Below, piece by piece: positions 34,701 through 46,595 of a stretch of DNA of 64,000 bases. The stretch is from NCBI GenBank assembly GCA_002943765.1, contig PQWQ01000009.1, forward strand, positions 310,001 through 374,000, read 5' to 3'. This DNA is from Psoroptes ovis (lineage: Eukaryota; Arthropoda; Arachnida; Sarcoptiformes; Psoroptidae). Made by a program: the position numbers and the translations under genes. The notes under the pieces were generated by a model, which was not told the DNA's origin, searched no databases, and saw only the letters and a program-made list of their open reading frames with translations. Numbering within the stretch: position 1 is the stretch's first letter; every line of letters starts with the position of its first letter.

Positions 34701-37700
34701 TGATTATTATTATATGTAGAAAGTATACCTTTGCCAGTAGGTTGAAATAATTATTTTGAAGATCTCTGTTATTGCTGTTGTGTGCTGAGTGTTATTGTGT
34801 TATGAATATGTTTATATAAATAAGTTTTGTTTAGATTTCGATTTATATTTTCCATTTTGGTAAGTCTTTTCCATCCATCATAATCATTATCCATCATTTG
34901 ATTGTACCATTTTTGATCGTATTTGTTTCCACAATTGAATCCAAATGATTCAATTGTATTATTAATGGAACATACTTAAATATGATAATAGTCAAATACC
35001 ACATAACAATAAACAAACAAACAAAGCAATATTTTACAAACAATTATTAATTATTTTCCATAGATTTTCGCATTCATATTTTCAAAAATTATAAAAGAGT
35101 AAAATCAAGAAATATATTTCGTCTAAAAAAAGAGAGAATGCTTCAAGCCAAAGCTTGAAATAAGCAACTTGAAAGACAAAACTTGTTGAAAATAACAGGA
35201 AAATATCTCCCCATATCATCATCATCATCATCATTATTCAATTGTTGTTCGACATTGTTTGTTTGTTTGATTTTAAAAACATCCAATCATACTAAAACAG
35301 CCAATACAAACAGGTACAAACATCTACCAAAACAGGCTAACCGATTCCATCAGCATCATTATCTAACAAACAATCATAAAACACCGTAGAAATTTCCGTC
35401 CAACAACAAAAACAGGTAAAACATTGCAAGAAATCTCATTCTTCGTGTGGTGTATTGTGTTTGTAACGTTTTTTTACCATCAATTTGAATTAAACTGATT
35501 CAATGAAGACACATGTACGTTTCCCATTAAAATCAGTGAATCAGTTACTTCGAAGGAAACGATGATCATCGATCGATTATCATCCAACAACATTTACAAC
35601 GAAGCATCATCAAACTTATTTGTATGTGAACATCAAACATCAAATCAAACAATCACTGTTTTGCCATCCGTGTGATTGTCATTGATAATCTTGAATCATT
35701 GAAATTATTTGAAATTTTCGAATATCTAAGCAAGTTTTTTTCCTTTGTGAATCACAATTTTAAAGATTGATATCGATGTGTTAATGTGAATTGAAACACA
35801 CGAAAAATTCTGCTGATTTTTCTCTCTTTTTTGGAAAAAACCATAAACCATTTACAAATAACGCAGATTGGTCATCATCAATACCATTAATCACCTTTAT
35901 CATCAGAAATCTTCAAAAATCTTCAGTATTTTGATTAATTTCAACATTCATTTTTTGTGCCAAATCATCACAAATATTTCGTTTTCAATGGTGATTGATT
36001 GATGATAAATTCAATGATGATTCAACGATGACATGAGTGTTTTTGATCATTTCATGGATTTCTTTTCGTGTGTGTGCACTGAATATGTGTGAAAATAATG
36101 TGAAAAATTAAGACAAAACCCTTTTGTTATTGAATCGTTTTTTGGATTATAATTAAGTCTTCAACTCTCTCCTTGTTACAAGAATTCTCAAATCTTACAA
36201 CAAAATATCAAAAGGTTCGTATACACGTGTTTTCTAGTTTACATCTGTCAAATTTCGTATGAAAAATGCGGAAAATAATTTTTTTTTCTTAATGAAAATA
36301 TTTGCATAAAAAACCAATCAACATATTTCCTTGTATGTAAGATACATAGGCTAATTGGTGTCATTAAAAAATATCCAAGCTTTCTGTGCTTTGAATGTCG
36401 CCAGCGTATATGAAGCGTTGTTGAAAATTTTTTTATATGACGTACCAGTACGTTTTTGATAGCTTTGTGTTTCAAATTTTACCGGCGCTCATTGATAATG
36501 AATTTGAATTCCCCACCAACACCTTAAAATCGAAATTTTTTTCACATAAATTTCTCAAAAATTCATTGCCCGAACCAATCAATAAAAAAAATGAAAATTT
36601 TCAATTCGCAATCATTAAGTGCTCGTAGCGATTGGAAAAAATATCTTGTACAAAGATTTTCATATTGAAAATTTTAAGCACGATTCAATCGTGTATAACC
36701 AAAATGAGGTTTTACACAATTTGACATACAAAATTAAGAGAAAATTAATTCATTTGAAATCAATTTATTATTACCATTATTATTTTATGAATTATTGCAC
36801 AATTTATCGATTGATTTCCTGATCAATTGATAATAAATTTGATATGAAAATAGATTCGCAAATATTCATTTGAAATATATGATCATTATTTAATAGTCAT
36901 TTACACTTAGGTGAATCCAAAACAATATGTCAAATATAATTAATTCAAGTGACATGTGAATCTTATTACACAATATTTACCTTTAAACATAACTAATACA
37001 TAATGATACAAATATTTCATAAATTGTGAAAGATTTTTTCTTCAATTTTTTTTTCCGGACAATCCCACCTAAATGACATCCATTGATGCCAAAAATTTTG
37101 TCATATTTCTCACGCACATATTTTTTCTCCCATTATCCCATAATCAAACATTATCTGTGTGTATATTATACATTGAAATTTTCAAATTTTTGTTTGAATA
37201 AATTTTTTGAGAAAAAAATTTGAAAATTTTCACATCCATTCTATGATGATAATCAAATGAGAAATATAGCACTTCAATGTATGTACAAGGACACATTTAA
37301 TTTTGAAAATTTATTCATTTCACCTGTTAATCTCTGCAATGATAGCTGCTCATTATAATGATGATTATGGATACTGTTAATAATGATCATAATCGCCATT
37401 GAACATTGCCACACCATTTGATAATCATCTGTGAATTTGTTTTGTTTTTATAATGGTAATTGTAACAATTTATTCATTTATTCCAACACTCCTTTGGCGA
37501 ATGGAATACAATTAAATCATATTGTTTCGTCAATATATGTGTTTCGTTTCGTCAATGAAACTCAACCACTTAATTCATTGTCACGAATTTTCAATTTTTA
37601 AAATTTTTTAAAAAATTCATTTTTTCTCGAGTTTCGTTGAATTGAATCGTCGACAATCATTATTGTTTTTTTACGTGTATGTACATGATAATTGATTGTG

Positions 37701-38017
37701 TGTCTATTTGTTAACGATATAATTGTGTTGTTGTTGAAATGATTCCATCAACAAATTTTGATCATTCAAAGGTTTTTTTTTTTTGCTTTGAAGTTGTGAA
37801 ATTGTTGAAAAATACAATTCATTTTTTTGAATTGAAATGTCGATTAACCCGTTACAATATATTCATATTAAATTATATTAGGATATTTTAATGAATAATA
37901 ATTTCTTTATTTATTTCTCATGTATTTAGATTTATATAAATCAATTCTCGAGTATTTCGCTAACTATTGACGAATATTAATCGATTAATTTTGGTTAACG
38001 AAAAAAATTTCTTAAAA
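31740..38017. other. Long non-coding stretch, probably including 5' UTR exons of the mannosidase gene
   Basis: About 6.3 kb without a supportable coding frame. Positions about 34440-34680 and 35180-35420 are rich in CAACAA/ACC triplets, unlike the T-rich surroundings, as long 5' UTRs often are. Donor-like sites occur at 34859 (GGTAAGT), 35415 (CAGGTAAA) and 36213 (AGGTTCG), and an acceptor-like TGTATTTAG ends at 37929, just before the mannosidase start. (CAT)n lies near 33129-33150; a perfect 7-bp hairpin TTCAAGC/GCTTGAA at 35142-35159. UTR assignment is inference. Confidence 0.35.
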
Positions 38018-40158
38018 ATGGCACGAATCCGTACATTATCAACTGTATTATTTTTGATTGCAGTGCCTAGTCTATTTATTTATTATTTTTATTATGATTC
38101 ATTATCATCATCATCATTGATGACCCGTTATCAACCATCAAGTACTGAATATACACCACAACAGCAACAACAACAACAATCAAATGTTGATCTAAGTTAT
38201 ACGCAATCATTGCCATTACCTCAACAACAACAACAACAACAGCTGCAACCGCAACAATTGCAAACAAATCTTGATGATGCTCAACATAAATATGCTGCCG
38301 TATGGAGACAAGCTACCAGTGTTTATAATCAGCCACCACAAAATGTTCATAACAATTATACAACATCATCATCATTATTGCAAAATATATTGAATCGTAA
38401 TCGAGAAATTGAATTCAAATATGTACCGATAACACCACCGACTATGCCAACATCAGCAGAATCGATGGACCCAGATCCAGAAATTGAACGTAAACGACAA
38501 TTCATCAAAAATATGATGAAAGAAGCATGGGATAGTTATGTACGTTATGCATGGGGATTTAATGAATTACAACCACAAACACGTAATGGAAAAATTGACT
38601 CAATATTTGGTGCAACAAAACTTGGTCTCACCATTGTCGACTCATTGGATACATTATATTTGATGGACATGAAACAAGAATTTGAAATGGGTCGAAATTG
38701 GGTTGAAAAAGAACTGGATTTTAAATCAGTTCAGAATGAAATATCATTGTTTGAAACCATCATTCGATTTGTTGGTGGTCTACTGACTTGTTATGCTTTC
38801 ACTGGTGATCCATTATTTTTGTATAAATCACGAGAAATCGCTCAAACATTATTGCCTGCTTACAACACTGCCACAGGTATGATTGTATTGGTAAAATTAT
38901 TACCAAATTGAAATCAATCACCAATTTATTTTATGCAGGTGTTCCTCATGGTTTAATCATTCCTAAAACTGGCAAATCGTATCATCATACTTGGGCTCAT
39001 GGTGCCATATTGTCGGAATTCGGTTCACATCATTTAGAATACACATATCTTAGTGATATGACAGGTGATAGACGTTTTCGTGATCGTGTACAAAAGATAC
39101 GAAATGTATTGAAAAAAGCTGATAAACCAAATGGTCTATTTTTATTGATGATAGATGAAGTTACAGGTCGTTGGACTGATAACAAAGTATCTATTGGTGC
39201 ACTTGGCGATAGTTTTTATGAATACCTTATCAAAGCATATGTTCAATCTGGACATAGTGATCAGCAAGCATTAAACATGTATATCGATGCTATGGATGCT
39301 ATTGATCGTTCTGGCATGATTAATCAATCTGTACCTAGCCATTTGACATATATTTCGGATTTGGTGTTCGGAAAACCAAATTTTAAAATGCAACATTTGA
39401 CTTGTTTTATTGGCGGCATGTATATGCTAGGCGTTCACCATATGTCTGGCAATTCAGCGGTCAAAATTGAAAATTTAGCCAATGTTGTTCATGATGGTAG
39501 TGCAACAAATTCAATCAATTTGACTGCAGCTGAGCATGCTCGAATTCGAAGACATTTTGAATTAGCTGTCAATTTGACAGAAACCTGTTATCAATCATAT
39601 CATCGTACGCCGACACATTTAGGACCTGAATCATTTTATTTTAATGAAGATGTCGAAGCAATCAATCCAAATGGTGATTATTATATTTTAAGGTAAGAAT
39701 TAATTACATCATTTTTTCGTAGTAGCAAAATTATCTATTCTAAATTTATCAATAGGCCTGAAGTGATTGAAAGTTATTTTATCATGTGGCGATTGACACA
39801 TGATAATCGATATCGAGAATATGCATGGGAAGCTGCACAAGCAATCTATGAAAATTGTCGCACAGGTTCTGGTTATGCAGGAATTCATAATGTTATGCGT
39901 AAACCTGCATTCAAAGATAATACTCAACAAAGTTTTTTCCTTGCTGAAACACTAAAATATTTATATTTAATATTTTCAAATGATAAATTGCTACCATTAG
40001 ATGAATGGGTGTTCAATACTGAAGCACATCCACTGCCAATTTGTGGACATAATTCAGCATATCCATCGAATACATGTTTTAATAATTATCAACAAAATAA
40101 TAATAACAATAATCAAATAAGATCAGATTCAAGACATCAACCAATGTTGTCAAAATAA
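38018..40158 (+). CDS. Golgi class I alpha-1,2-mannosidase (GH47)
   Basis: Three exons, 38018-38876, 38939-39692 and 39756-40158, encode 671 residues. The Met at 38018 starts MARIRTLS and a membrane anchor (about 7-25, LSTVLFLIAVPSLFIYYFYY), giving a type II Golgi protein. A Gln-rich stem region (three polyQ runs, CAA/CAG) follows, then the GH47 barrel from about residue 165: SIFGATKLGLTIVDSLDTLY, NEISLFETIIRFVGGLL, HTWAHGAILSEFGS, LTCFIGGMYMLG, RPEVIESYFIMWRLTHD, QQSFFLAETLKYLYL, and the calcium-site Thr in FNTEAHPLP. The enzyme trims Man9 to Man5 from N-glycans after glucosidase II action. An alternative upstream in-frame ATG at 37967 adds 17 residues and is less likely. Confidence 0.95.
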
Positions 40159-40359
40159 TGCCTTTTCTTATTATTAATATATTTATGTCTATTTCGATTG
40201 TGATATTCATTGTAATATAATTTATAGAATTTTTTTTTTGTAATAATGTAATAATAACATTAATATCGACGAATGACGAATTTCAAAAATAAAATTAATT
40301 CGAAAATCAAATTCGATTTCATTCGTTCATTAATTTAATCATTTATTAATCTACCAAAC

Positions 40360-41581
40360 ATGGAACGAAAATCATCAACCGTCGAAGAATCATCAATTTT
40401 TTCAACATTATCATTAACTGATCTATCGACAACATCAAATGATCATGATCAATTGAAACTTGTTCGACAATTAGCAACATCATCAGTGTTGGTAATCACA
40501 CCGGTTGCATTAACATTGCTATTGGTTGTTACATTGATTCATATTCAATGTATCGAAAATCATTGTCCACATATACCGATCGATGAATTATTACCGATAT
40601 TTTCTAAAACTGATACAAATGATTTCAATGCAAATGCTACGAATGCATTGAAAAATACAGGTGTATTAATTAGTTATATAATTTTAGCAACATTTTTTCT
40701 ATTGGCATTAATTTATTTTCGTTTATATAAAATACTGGTTATTTTTGGTGTATTTTTATTGATTATGCTATGTACAATGAAATCATTAATTTATTGGCAT
40801 AATTTATTATTTTTTATGGACGTTGCAATCGATGTTTTTACGATTGGAATTTTAGTTTGGAATTTAGTTGTAACAGGTTATTTCTTTTATTTTGACATTT
40901 ATCAATTAGAATGATTGAATCCTTTTTTCATGTGTAGGTTTAATCATATTTTTTCTGTTAAAAAGTCCTTTATTAGCCAGACAAATATATTTGATTTACA
41001 TTAGTTTATTGGTAAGCAATTTTATAATAACATTATTATCACCAGCAACAGCATGGATATTGTTGATCATTTTGATTGTTTGGGATATGATCGCCGTTCT
41101 TACACCATGTGGTCCATTAAATTTGATGCTTAAATTAATACGTAAGCGACAACAAATGAATGAAAAAGTATATGTGCCACCGGTATTAATCTATTCGACA
41201 ATGCTATACACTTATGAATCAATATTCAATCAAAAAAGTATGCAAAAAATATCCATAAAAACACCAAAAAGCAAACAACAGCAGCAACAACAACAACGTT
41301 ATCAAACGGATCATCGTCCAAATCTTGGTCTTGGTGATTTCATTTTCTATAGCCTATTGATGGGTCAAGTTCGTCAATCATTCACATTAATAACAATATT
41401 ATTTGCAGGCCTAGCAATATTAGCTGGATTAATTGGAACATTATTGATATTGGCATGGTCACGTCGACCATTACCAGCGTTGCCAATATCATTGACAACA
41501 GCCATTATTGTTGTCATAATTTCCGGCATATTTATTGAACCATTTGCTTCATATTTAAATTCAAATTTAATTTTCATTTGA
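40360..41581 (+). CDS. PSEN: Presenilin (gamma-secretase catalytic subunit)
   Basis: Two exons, 40360-40876 and 40938-41581, give 386 residues. Nine hydrophobic segments are visible. Both catalytic aspartates of the GxGD protease family are present: Asp 222 in IVWDMIAVL (TM6) and Asp 306 in LGLGDFIFYSLL (TM7). The PAL motif is at 352-354 within RRPLPALPISL. CGPLNLML after TM6 and the PPVLIYSTM stretch are also presenilin-specific. The protein is short compared with human PSEN1 (467) because the TM6-TM7 loop has only about 75 residues, including a polyQ run (about 286-292). Expected role: intramembrane cleavage of Notch-type substrates with nicastrin, APH-1 and PEN-2. Confidence 0.96.
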
Positions 41582-43100
41582 TTATTATTCATATTCCATT
41601 TTAAAAATGAAATACTTATAAGATTGTTTTCTTTTCTTAATGAAAGATTTATATTTGCCATATATTTCTCTATATGTGATCCTTGACATATATTCAATAC
41701 TTTCATAATCATATTTTACTTTATTTATAGTCTAATTTTCTATTTTGAGAAAAAAAATGATCGTGAATTGTGTGAAATGAGTAAATATATAAATTGATAG
41801 ACTGATTGAAATTGCATCACGCCATGCAACTCTACAAAATTGAAGAAATTTAATTTAAAATAAATCATTTTATTTCTATCAAAATCAATTCGATATTGAT
41901 GAATGCCATAAAAAATGATGGTAAATATTGAAAATATCAATCAATCAATCAACCGATATGATTCAGCAGTTTTTAAACCAATTTTAATGATGTTAAATTG
42001 GTCAAAGTGTTAAATGAATGAGGAAAATTTCCAGAAATTTTAATAAATTCAAATTTTAAATTTAAAAAAAATTTTTCGTCAACATTCAAATTGCTACCAC
42101 TACTACTACTACTACTACTACCAGTGATTTTTTTTTCACATTTCAATGCCAACAACTATTACAAAATCAATTTTTTGCTTCTGTGTGCTGCCGACATATT
42201 GTCATTACAGTACCGCTACTACTGCGACCGTCAAACCAAAACACTACCACTCTCTCTCTGTGTGTGTGTGTGTGTGTGTGTGTATGTTTATGTTTGTTTT
42301 CACACCATCTCGCATATCTGAGATAAATATGAATGAATATAATAACTCATCAATGAAATTTGATCAAAATCAATTCAATTTTAATTTATTCAATGCTTAG
42401 ATTTAGTTACAGATTCTTGATTGATTACCCTTCTCATATTATTAGAATAATTAATTTTTATTACATACCTGTAATTATTTATTGGAATTTATTATTATTA
42501 TTAAAATTCATGAAATTTGCCATCATGCAATAAATAAACAAACGATGATCAAATAAATTGCATAAAAAAAAACAATCAAGACAAATGCATACATTCATAA
42601 TGATTGTGGTAAGTTTGTCTTAATTTTATAATGATTATGAAATTAATCAATTTTCATGTCCATAGAATTTATCATGCATTTATTCATGAATGTCATTGAT
42701 TCACTGATATTAGATTTATTAGCAATCAATATAATGAATATCAAAGATTATTTTTTTCAAAATACACTAAAATGAACTGAAAAGAAGCCATTTATTATAT
42801 GATTGATTATTATTATCTATGAAAAAAAATAGTGAACCTAAATACTACTATTTATTTGTTTAGCTTGAACTTAAAGTGATTCAAATATTGTAATATCAAT
42901 AATCAAAATCATAATGATCAAATGCTCATAGTTTTCTTCATGATAAAGTTTTTCTTCTCATTCATATTTATATAATTTTGATTAGTTTTTTATACAATCA
43001 AACAAACAAACAAACAGAAAAGAAATAATAATTATTTTAATAAAATTATCAATAAAATTAAAGCGAATATAAATATTGGAAATAAACCAATAAAAGCAAA
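41582..43100. other. Intergenic region with (CTA)n and (TC)n(TG)n microsatellites
   Basis: About 1.5 kb between presenilin and the acyltransferase. It contains a CTA/ACT triplet run near 42096-42122 and TC/TG repeats at 42251-42283. An intron-like GTAAGT..CATAG signature at 42609-42665 may belong to the acyltransferase 5' UTR. No coding signal. Confidence 0.4.
42251..42283. repeat. (TC)n(TG)n compound microsatellite
   Basis: About four TC units run directly into about twelve TG units. Confidence 0.9.
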
Positions 43101-44676
43101 ATGTCGCCATCAATTAGTTCGGAAAAATTATCAACATTTGCTCGAATGAAAATGCCTAAATTAATATGTATAATATGTGAAACATTACGTATGACATTTT
43201 GTATGTCACACAATTTATATTGTATACCTGGTTATCTTATTCTCAATTTTATCTGTATACCATTATATTTTATATCGATTGAATTGTATTCAAATATTGA
43301 GAATTTTCTTTATTATGCATTACTTTATATTGTTGGCTGGTGGAGCTATGGTGCTAATCTTATTGTAAATGAACATGGTGATGATATACATCAACTATTA
43401 AAAGGTAGCTATTGTTTTTCTATTTGTCATTTATTTAACCAATTGATTAATTATTCAATAATAGAAAATCCCGATATACGTGTATTGTTGGTTGCAAATC
43501 ATCAATCTACAGCTGATGTACCATTAATGTTTCAAGTATTTTCATCACAATCAATATATTCATTGTTATGGATTATGGATCGAGCATTTAAATGGACTAA
43601 TTTTGGTTTTGTATCACAAATTCATGGCGACTATTTCCTTAATCCTAAAAATTATAAACCCGACAGTATTGCTAATCATTGTCGGAAACCATATAGTTTA
43701 TTGAAAAATATGATAATTATATTCCCTGAAGGTATTTTTTTGCTGTCAAAATTATGATTAAACAATTTAATCGTTATTATTTTTAGGTGGTTTTCGATAT
43801 AAACGTTTACAATCATCTATATCGTTTGCTACCAAACGAAATTTTCCAATCTTATACAATGTGACATATCCACGTGTAAATGGTTTTCGTGAATTATTGA
43901 AAAATGATCTTAATATAACGCATATTGTTGATCTAACAATTTGTTATGATGATCCTGATAAAGCGCCATCAATTTTAGATATTGTGCGCGGTAGAAATTG
44001 TACCAGTATACATTTCCACTATAAAATTCATGATCTTAATGATAATAGTCAAGTTAATTATAATTCAGATGAATGGCTCCATGAACAATGGCAGAAAAAA
44101 GAAGCATTGTTGAGAAATCATTATGAAGCTATTAAAGCACGCAAACATCAACATACAAATCATTTCTCAAATGATTCGTCTATCGATTCAAATAAGTCAA
44201 GTCCATCCTCGCCATCAGGTGATGATCGAGCGAGTTGTTGTGGATCACCATCAGTAAAACAACAAGAACACCAATCATTGTTGCGTAAACGTAATGATAT
44301 TTCTCCAGTTAAACAGATAACAAACAATCAAAATAATACTAATAATACATCAAATGATTCTGCTATGAATAACAATATCTCTCATAATGATAAAAACGAT
44401 GCATCAAACATAAATCATAATAATGTATCATCAGAAACATCTCAACAAATTCAAACAAATATAATATCGACAACACCATTATCAACATCGAAAACAATGG
44501 AAAACGTATTGAAATTTCGTTCACATTATGAATTTAATGATTATCATTTCGATATTGAACAAGGACGTCCGATTAAATTTAGCTTTATACGAACATTATG
44601 CTATCACATAGGGTTTTTCTCAGTTTGTATGCTTGTCTATGTGTTTATCATTAAAATTATTGTGCCAATGTTTTAA
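43101..44676 (+). CDS. LPGAT1: LPGAT1-like lysophospholipid acyltransferase
   Basis: Two exons, 43101-43731 and 43787-44676, encode 506 residues. The PlsC acyltransferase core has motif I NHQSTAD (His 134, Asp 139), WIMDRAFKWTNFG and HGDYF (motif II region), then IIIFPEGGFRYKR (motif III, EGG in place of EGTR, as in LPGAT1) and NVTYPR (motif IV). Hydrophobic segments near 40-95 and at the C-terminus (FFSVCMLVYVFIIKIIVPMF) anchor it in the ER. LPGAT1 acylates lysophosphatidylglycerol and related lysolipids at the ER. Residues about 345-460 form a Ser/Asn/His-rich low-complexity insertion absent from the vertebrate protein. The second in-frame Met (residue 16) is an alternative start. Confidence 0.88.
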
Positions 44677-45111
44677 AATGAAAATGAAATTTCATTCATC
44701 ATCAATACATATTCAAATGCTAGTCATTTTACTTGTAAATATGTCTATCTTTTTGACAATCATAAAATTTGGGATCAATTTGTAAACAACGACAATGATA
44801 ACTGATGAACAAATTAAACAAATATAAAACAAAAATAATTTATCGATTTATATTTGTACTTGAACAAAAAAAATGTTTACCAAAACTTCATTAAATTAAA
44901 TTGCATATAATTTTGTATTTGTGATTTACATGACACACTGACATTAGAAAGATTTTAGGAAATTCTTGAATGTAAAACCTGAACAAATAATGAAATATTA
45001 TCTTGAATTCATTTAATTTATTTACTTAACAAACAGATTTATGAAAAAAAAGAACAATTTCTACAAACAATTTGAATAAAAATAGATATTTATTATTTAT
45101 TTTTGTTGAGT
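44677..45111. other. Intergenic between convergent 3' ends, no feature seen
   Basis: 435 bp of AT-rich sequence between the acyltransferase and ISCA2 stops, presumably both 3' UTRs. Confidence 0.4.
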
Positions 45112-45618
45112 TCATTTTTTTTGAACATCTGCAAATATATCATCCATTTTCAATGAGAATGATACACCACATGAACAATTGCTATCGGCTTGTGGATTAT
45201 CGCGTACACAAAATCCGCTTCGTATTAATTCATCTTCATAATCGATTTTAGAACCAAGCATATATTCTAATGATTCACAATCGATTACGATACGATTTGA
45301 AAATAGTCGATCTTCATTCGGTTTATAATTGTTACGATCATCGATCGAAAATTCATACTCGAAACCAGAACATCCACCACCACGAACGCCTATTCGCAGT
45401 AGTTCATGTTGATTTAGGATATTTTCGATGCGCTTTAAGCAACGATCAGTGACAATAATTGAATCATTTGATTGTCCACTCGATGATGATGATGATAGCA
45501 GTTTGATCAATTGTTTTTGGCGTTCTAAAGCATCATGCAACGGGATGAATCTATTCACTAATTTATGATGTTGATTACTGAGGATCGGGCGTAGAATCGC
45601 CAAAGAAAATCTGAACAT
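45112..45618 (-). CDS. ISCA2: Iron-sulfur cluster assembly 2 homologue, A-type carrier
   Basis: An intronless 168-residue frame. Residues 1-45 are Arg/Lys/Ser-rich and fit a mitochondrial presequence. The HesB/IscA fold follows: IIVTDRCLKRIENIL, then RGGGCSGFEYEF (Cys 83), VIDCESLEYMLGSKIDYEDEL, and the terminal pair Cys 148/Cys 150 in SNCSCG. These three cysteines bind the iron or cluster. ISCA2 works with ISCA1 and IBA57 in mitochondrial [4Fe-4S] cluster maturation. The wording SFSLKMDD after the CSC motif matches ISCA2 rather than ISCA1. The motif AGATGGCGCAATT lies about 100 bp upstream. Confidence 0.94.
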   Translation of the reverse strand: MFRFSLAILRPILSNQHHKLVNRFIPLHDALERQKQLIKLLSSSSSSGQSNDSIIVTDRCLKRIENILNQHELLRIGVRGGGCSGFEYEFSIDDRNNYKPNEDRLFSNRIVIDCESLEYMLGSKIDYEDELIRSGFCVRDNPQADSNCSCGVSFSLKMDDIFADVQKK

Positions 45619-46057
45619 TTAAAAATTTTAAAATCAATTTGAAAAGTACCAAAATCAAAAGTAAGATCAGTGGCGATGTTTTGAATGTTACCACGAATAA
45701 CTGATACAACTAGACAACAGATGGCGCAATTTTTCAAAAATTTCAAAAATTCAAAATTCAAAACGACACGAAAATGAAATGAAAAACAATTTTCGATTTT
45801 CTTTTTTTAAATAATTTTATTCTGACTTTTTTTGCTTTAAGATATCATAAGATTTATTTGCAACATATTAGTCAAAATCATCTCGATAAAAATGAAATTG
45901 AAATTAATATGATGTAAACATGTATTAAGATATATTAGCAGAGAGAGAGAAAGAGAGGATTTTGTAGGTTGTTACGGCAGAACAAATACATTTCCTTGTT
46001 TTGTTTGTGATTATATTATGACTGGATTATTATTTATAATTTTATATGATTGTTGGC
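45619..46057. other. Intergenic with ISCA2 promoter motif
   Basis: 439 bp between the ISCA2 start and the stop of the Gly/Tyr-rich gene (both minus strand). AGATGGCGCAATT lies at 45719-45731; a purine GA run lies near 45940-45958. Confidence 0.4.
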
Positions 46058-46474
46058 TTAATAGAATTTTTTATAATAACCGCCATAATAACCTGGATAG
46101 CCGCCAAAACCATAACCAAAACCGTGACCATAACCGAAACCACCTAAACGATAACCGTATGAAAATGGAGCGTAGCTATAATGAAAATTGGAGAAAATAA
46201 GTTCATTATTCGATTTTTTTCTAGGATAATTTTCGAAAAAATTTTACCTGTATTTGTAACCATAAGCTGGAAAATATGATTTGTAAAATGGAGCAGCATA
46301 ATAACTATGGTAAGCTGGAACAGCAAAGGTTCGATATGCTGGAGCGATAGCTTTATAGTATGATGGATAACCTAAACCAAAACCGCCGAGGAAACCATAG
46401 CTTGAACCATAAAATGGAACAGCTGAAGCAACAGCGGCAAAAACTAAAACAGCAGCAACGATGAATGATTTCAT
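46058..46474 (-). CDS. Small secreted Gly/Tyr-rich protein
   Basis: Two exons on the minus strand, 46474-46248 and 46175-46058, join in frame (Y-S-Y-A across the splice) for 114 residues. A clear signal peptide (MKSFIVAAVLVFAAVASA) is followed by a mature protein dominated by Gly, Tyr, Ala, Pro and Phe: PFYGSSYGFLGGFGLGYPSYY, then a Tyr/Ala/Pro segment with YKS/YKY, then GGFGYGHGFGYGFGG and a GGYYKKFY end. Composition and size fit either a cuticle structural protein or the glycine-rich peptides of arachnids; it has no chitin-binding R&R consensus. A consensus TATA box stands about 115 bp upstream of the ATG. An upstream in-frame ATG at 46528 would bury the signal peptide and is rejected. Confidence 0.88.
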
Positions 46475-46587
46475 TTTTGTTGGCAGTTTGTTTTTTATTT
46501 TGATTAGCGTTAAAAAGAACTTTTTCAAGGGTTATTTATTGATTTGATTTGTTTCGGAATGATGTCGAATGATTCAAAATGGTCAGC

Positions 46588-46595
46588 TTTATATA
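46588..46595 (-). promoter_or_regulatory. TATA box of the Gly/Tyr-rich gene
   Basis: Reads TATATAAA on the minus strand, about 115 bp upstream of the ATG. A TCATTC initiator-like sequence is about 25-30 nt downstream. This is the clearest TATA box in the window, consistent with a highly expressed, regulated structural gene. Confidence 0.65.
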
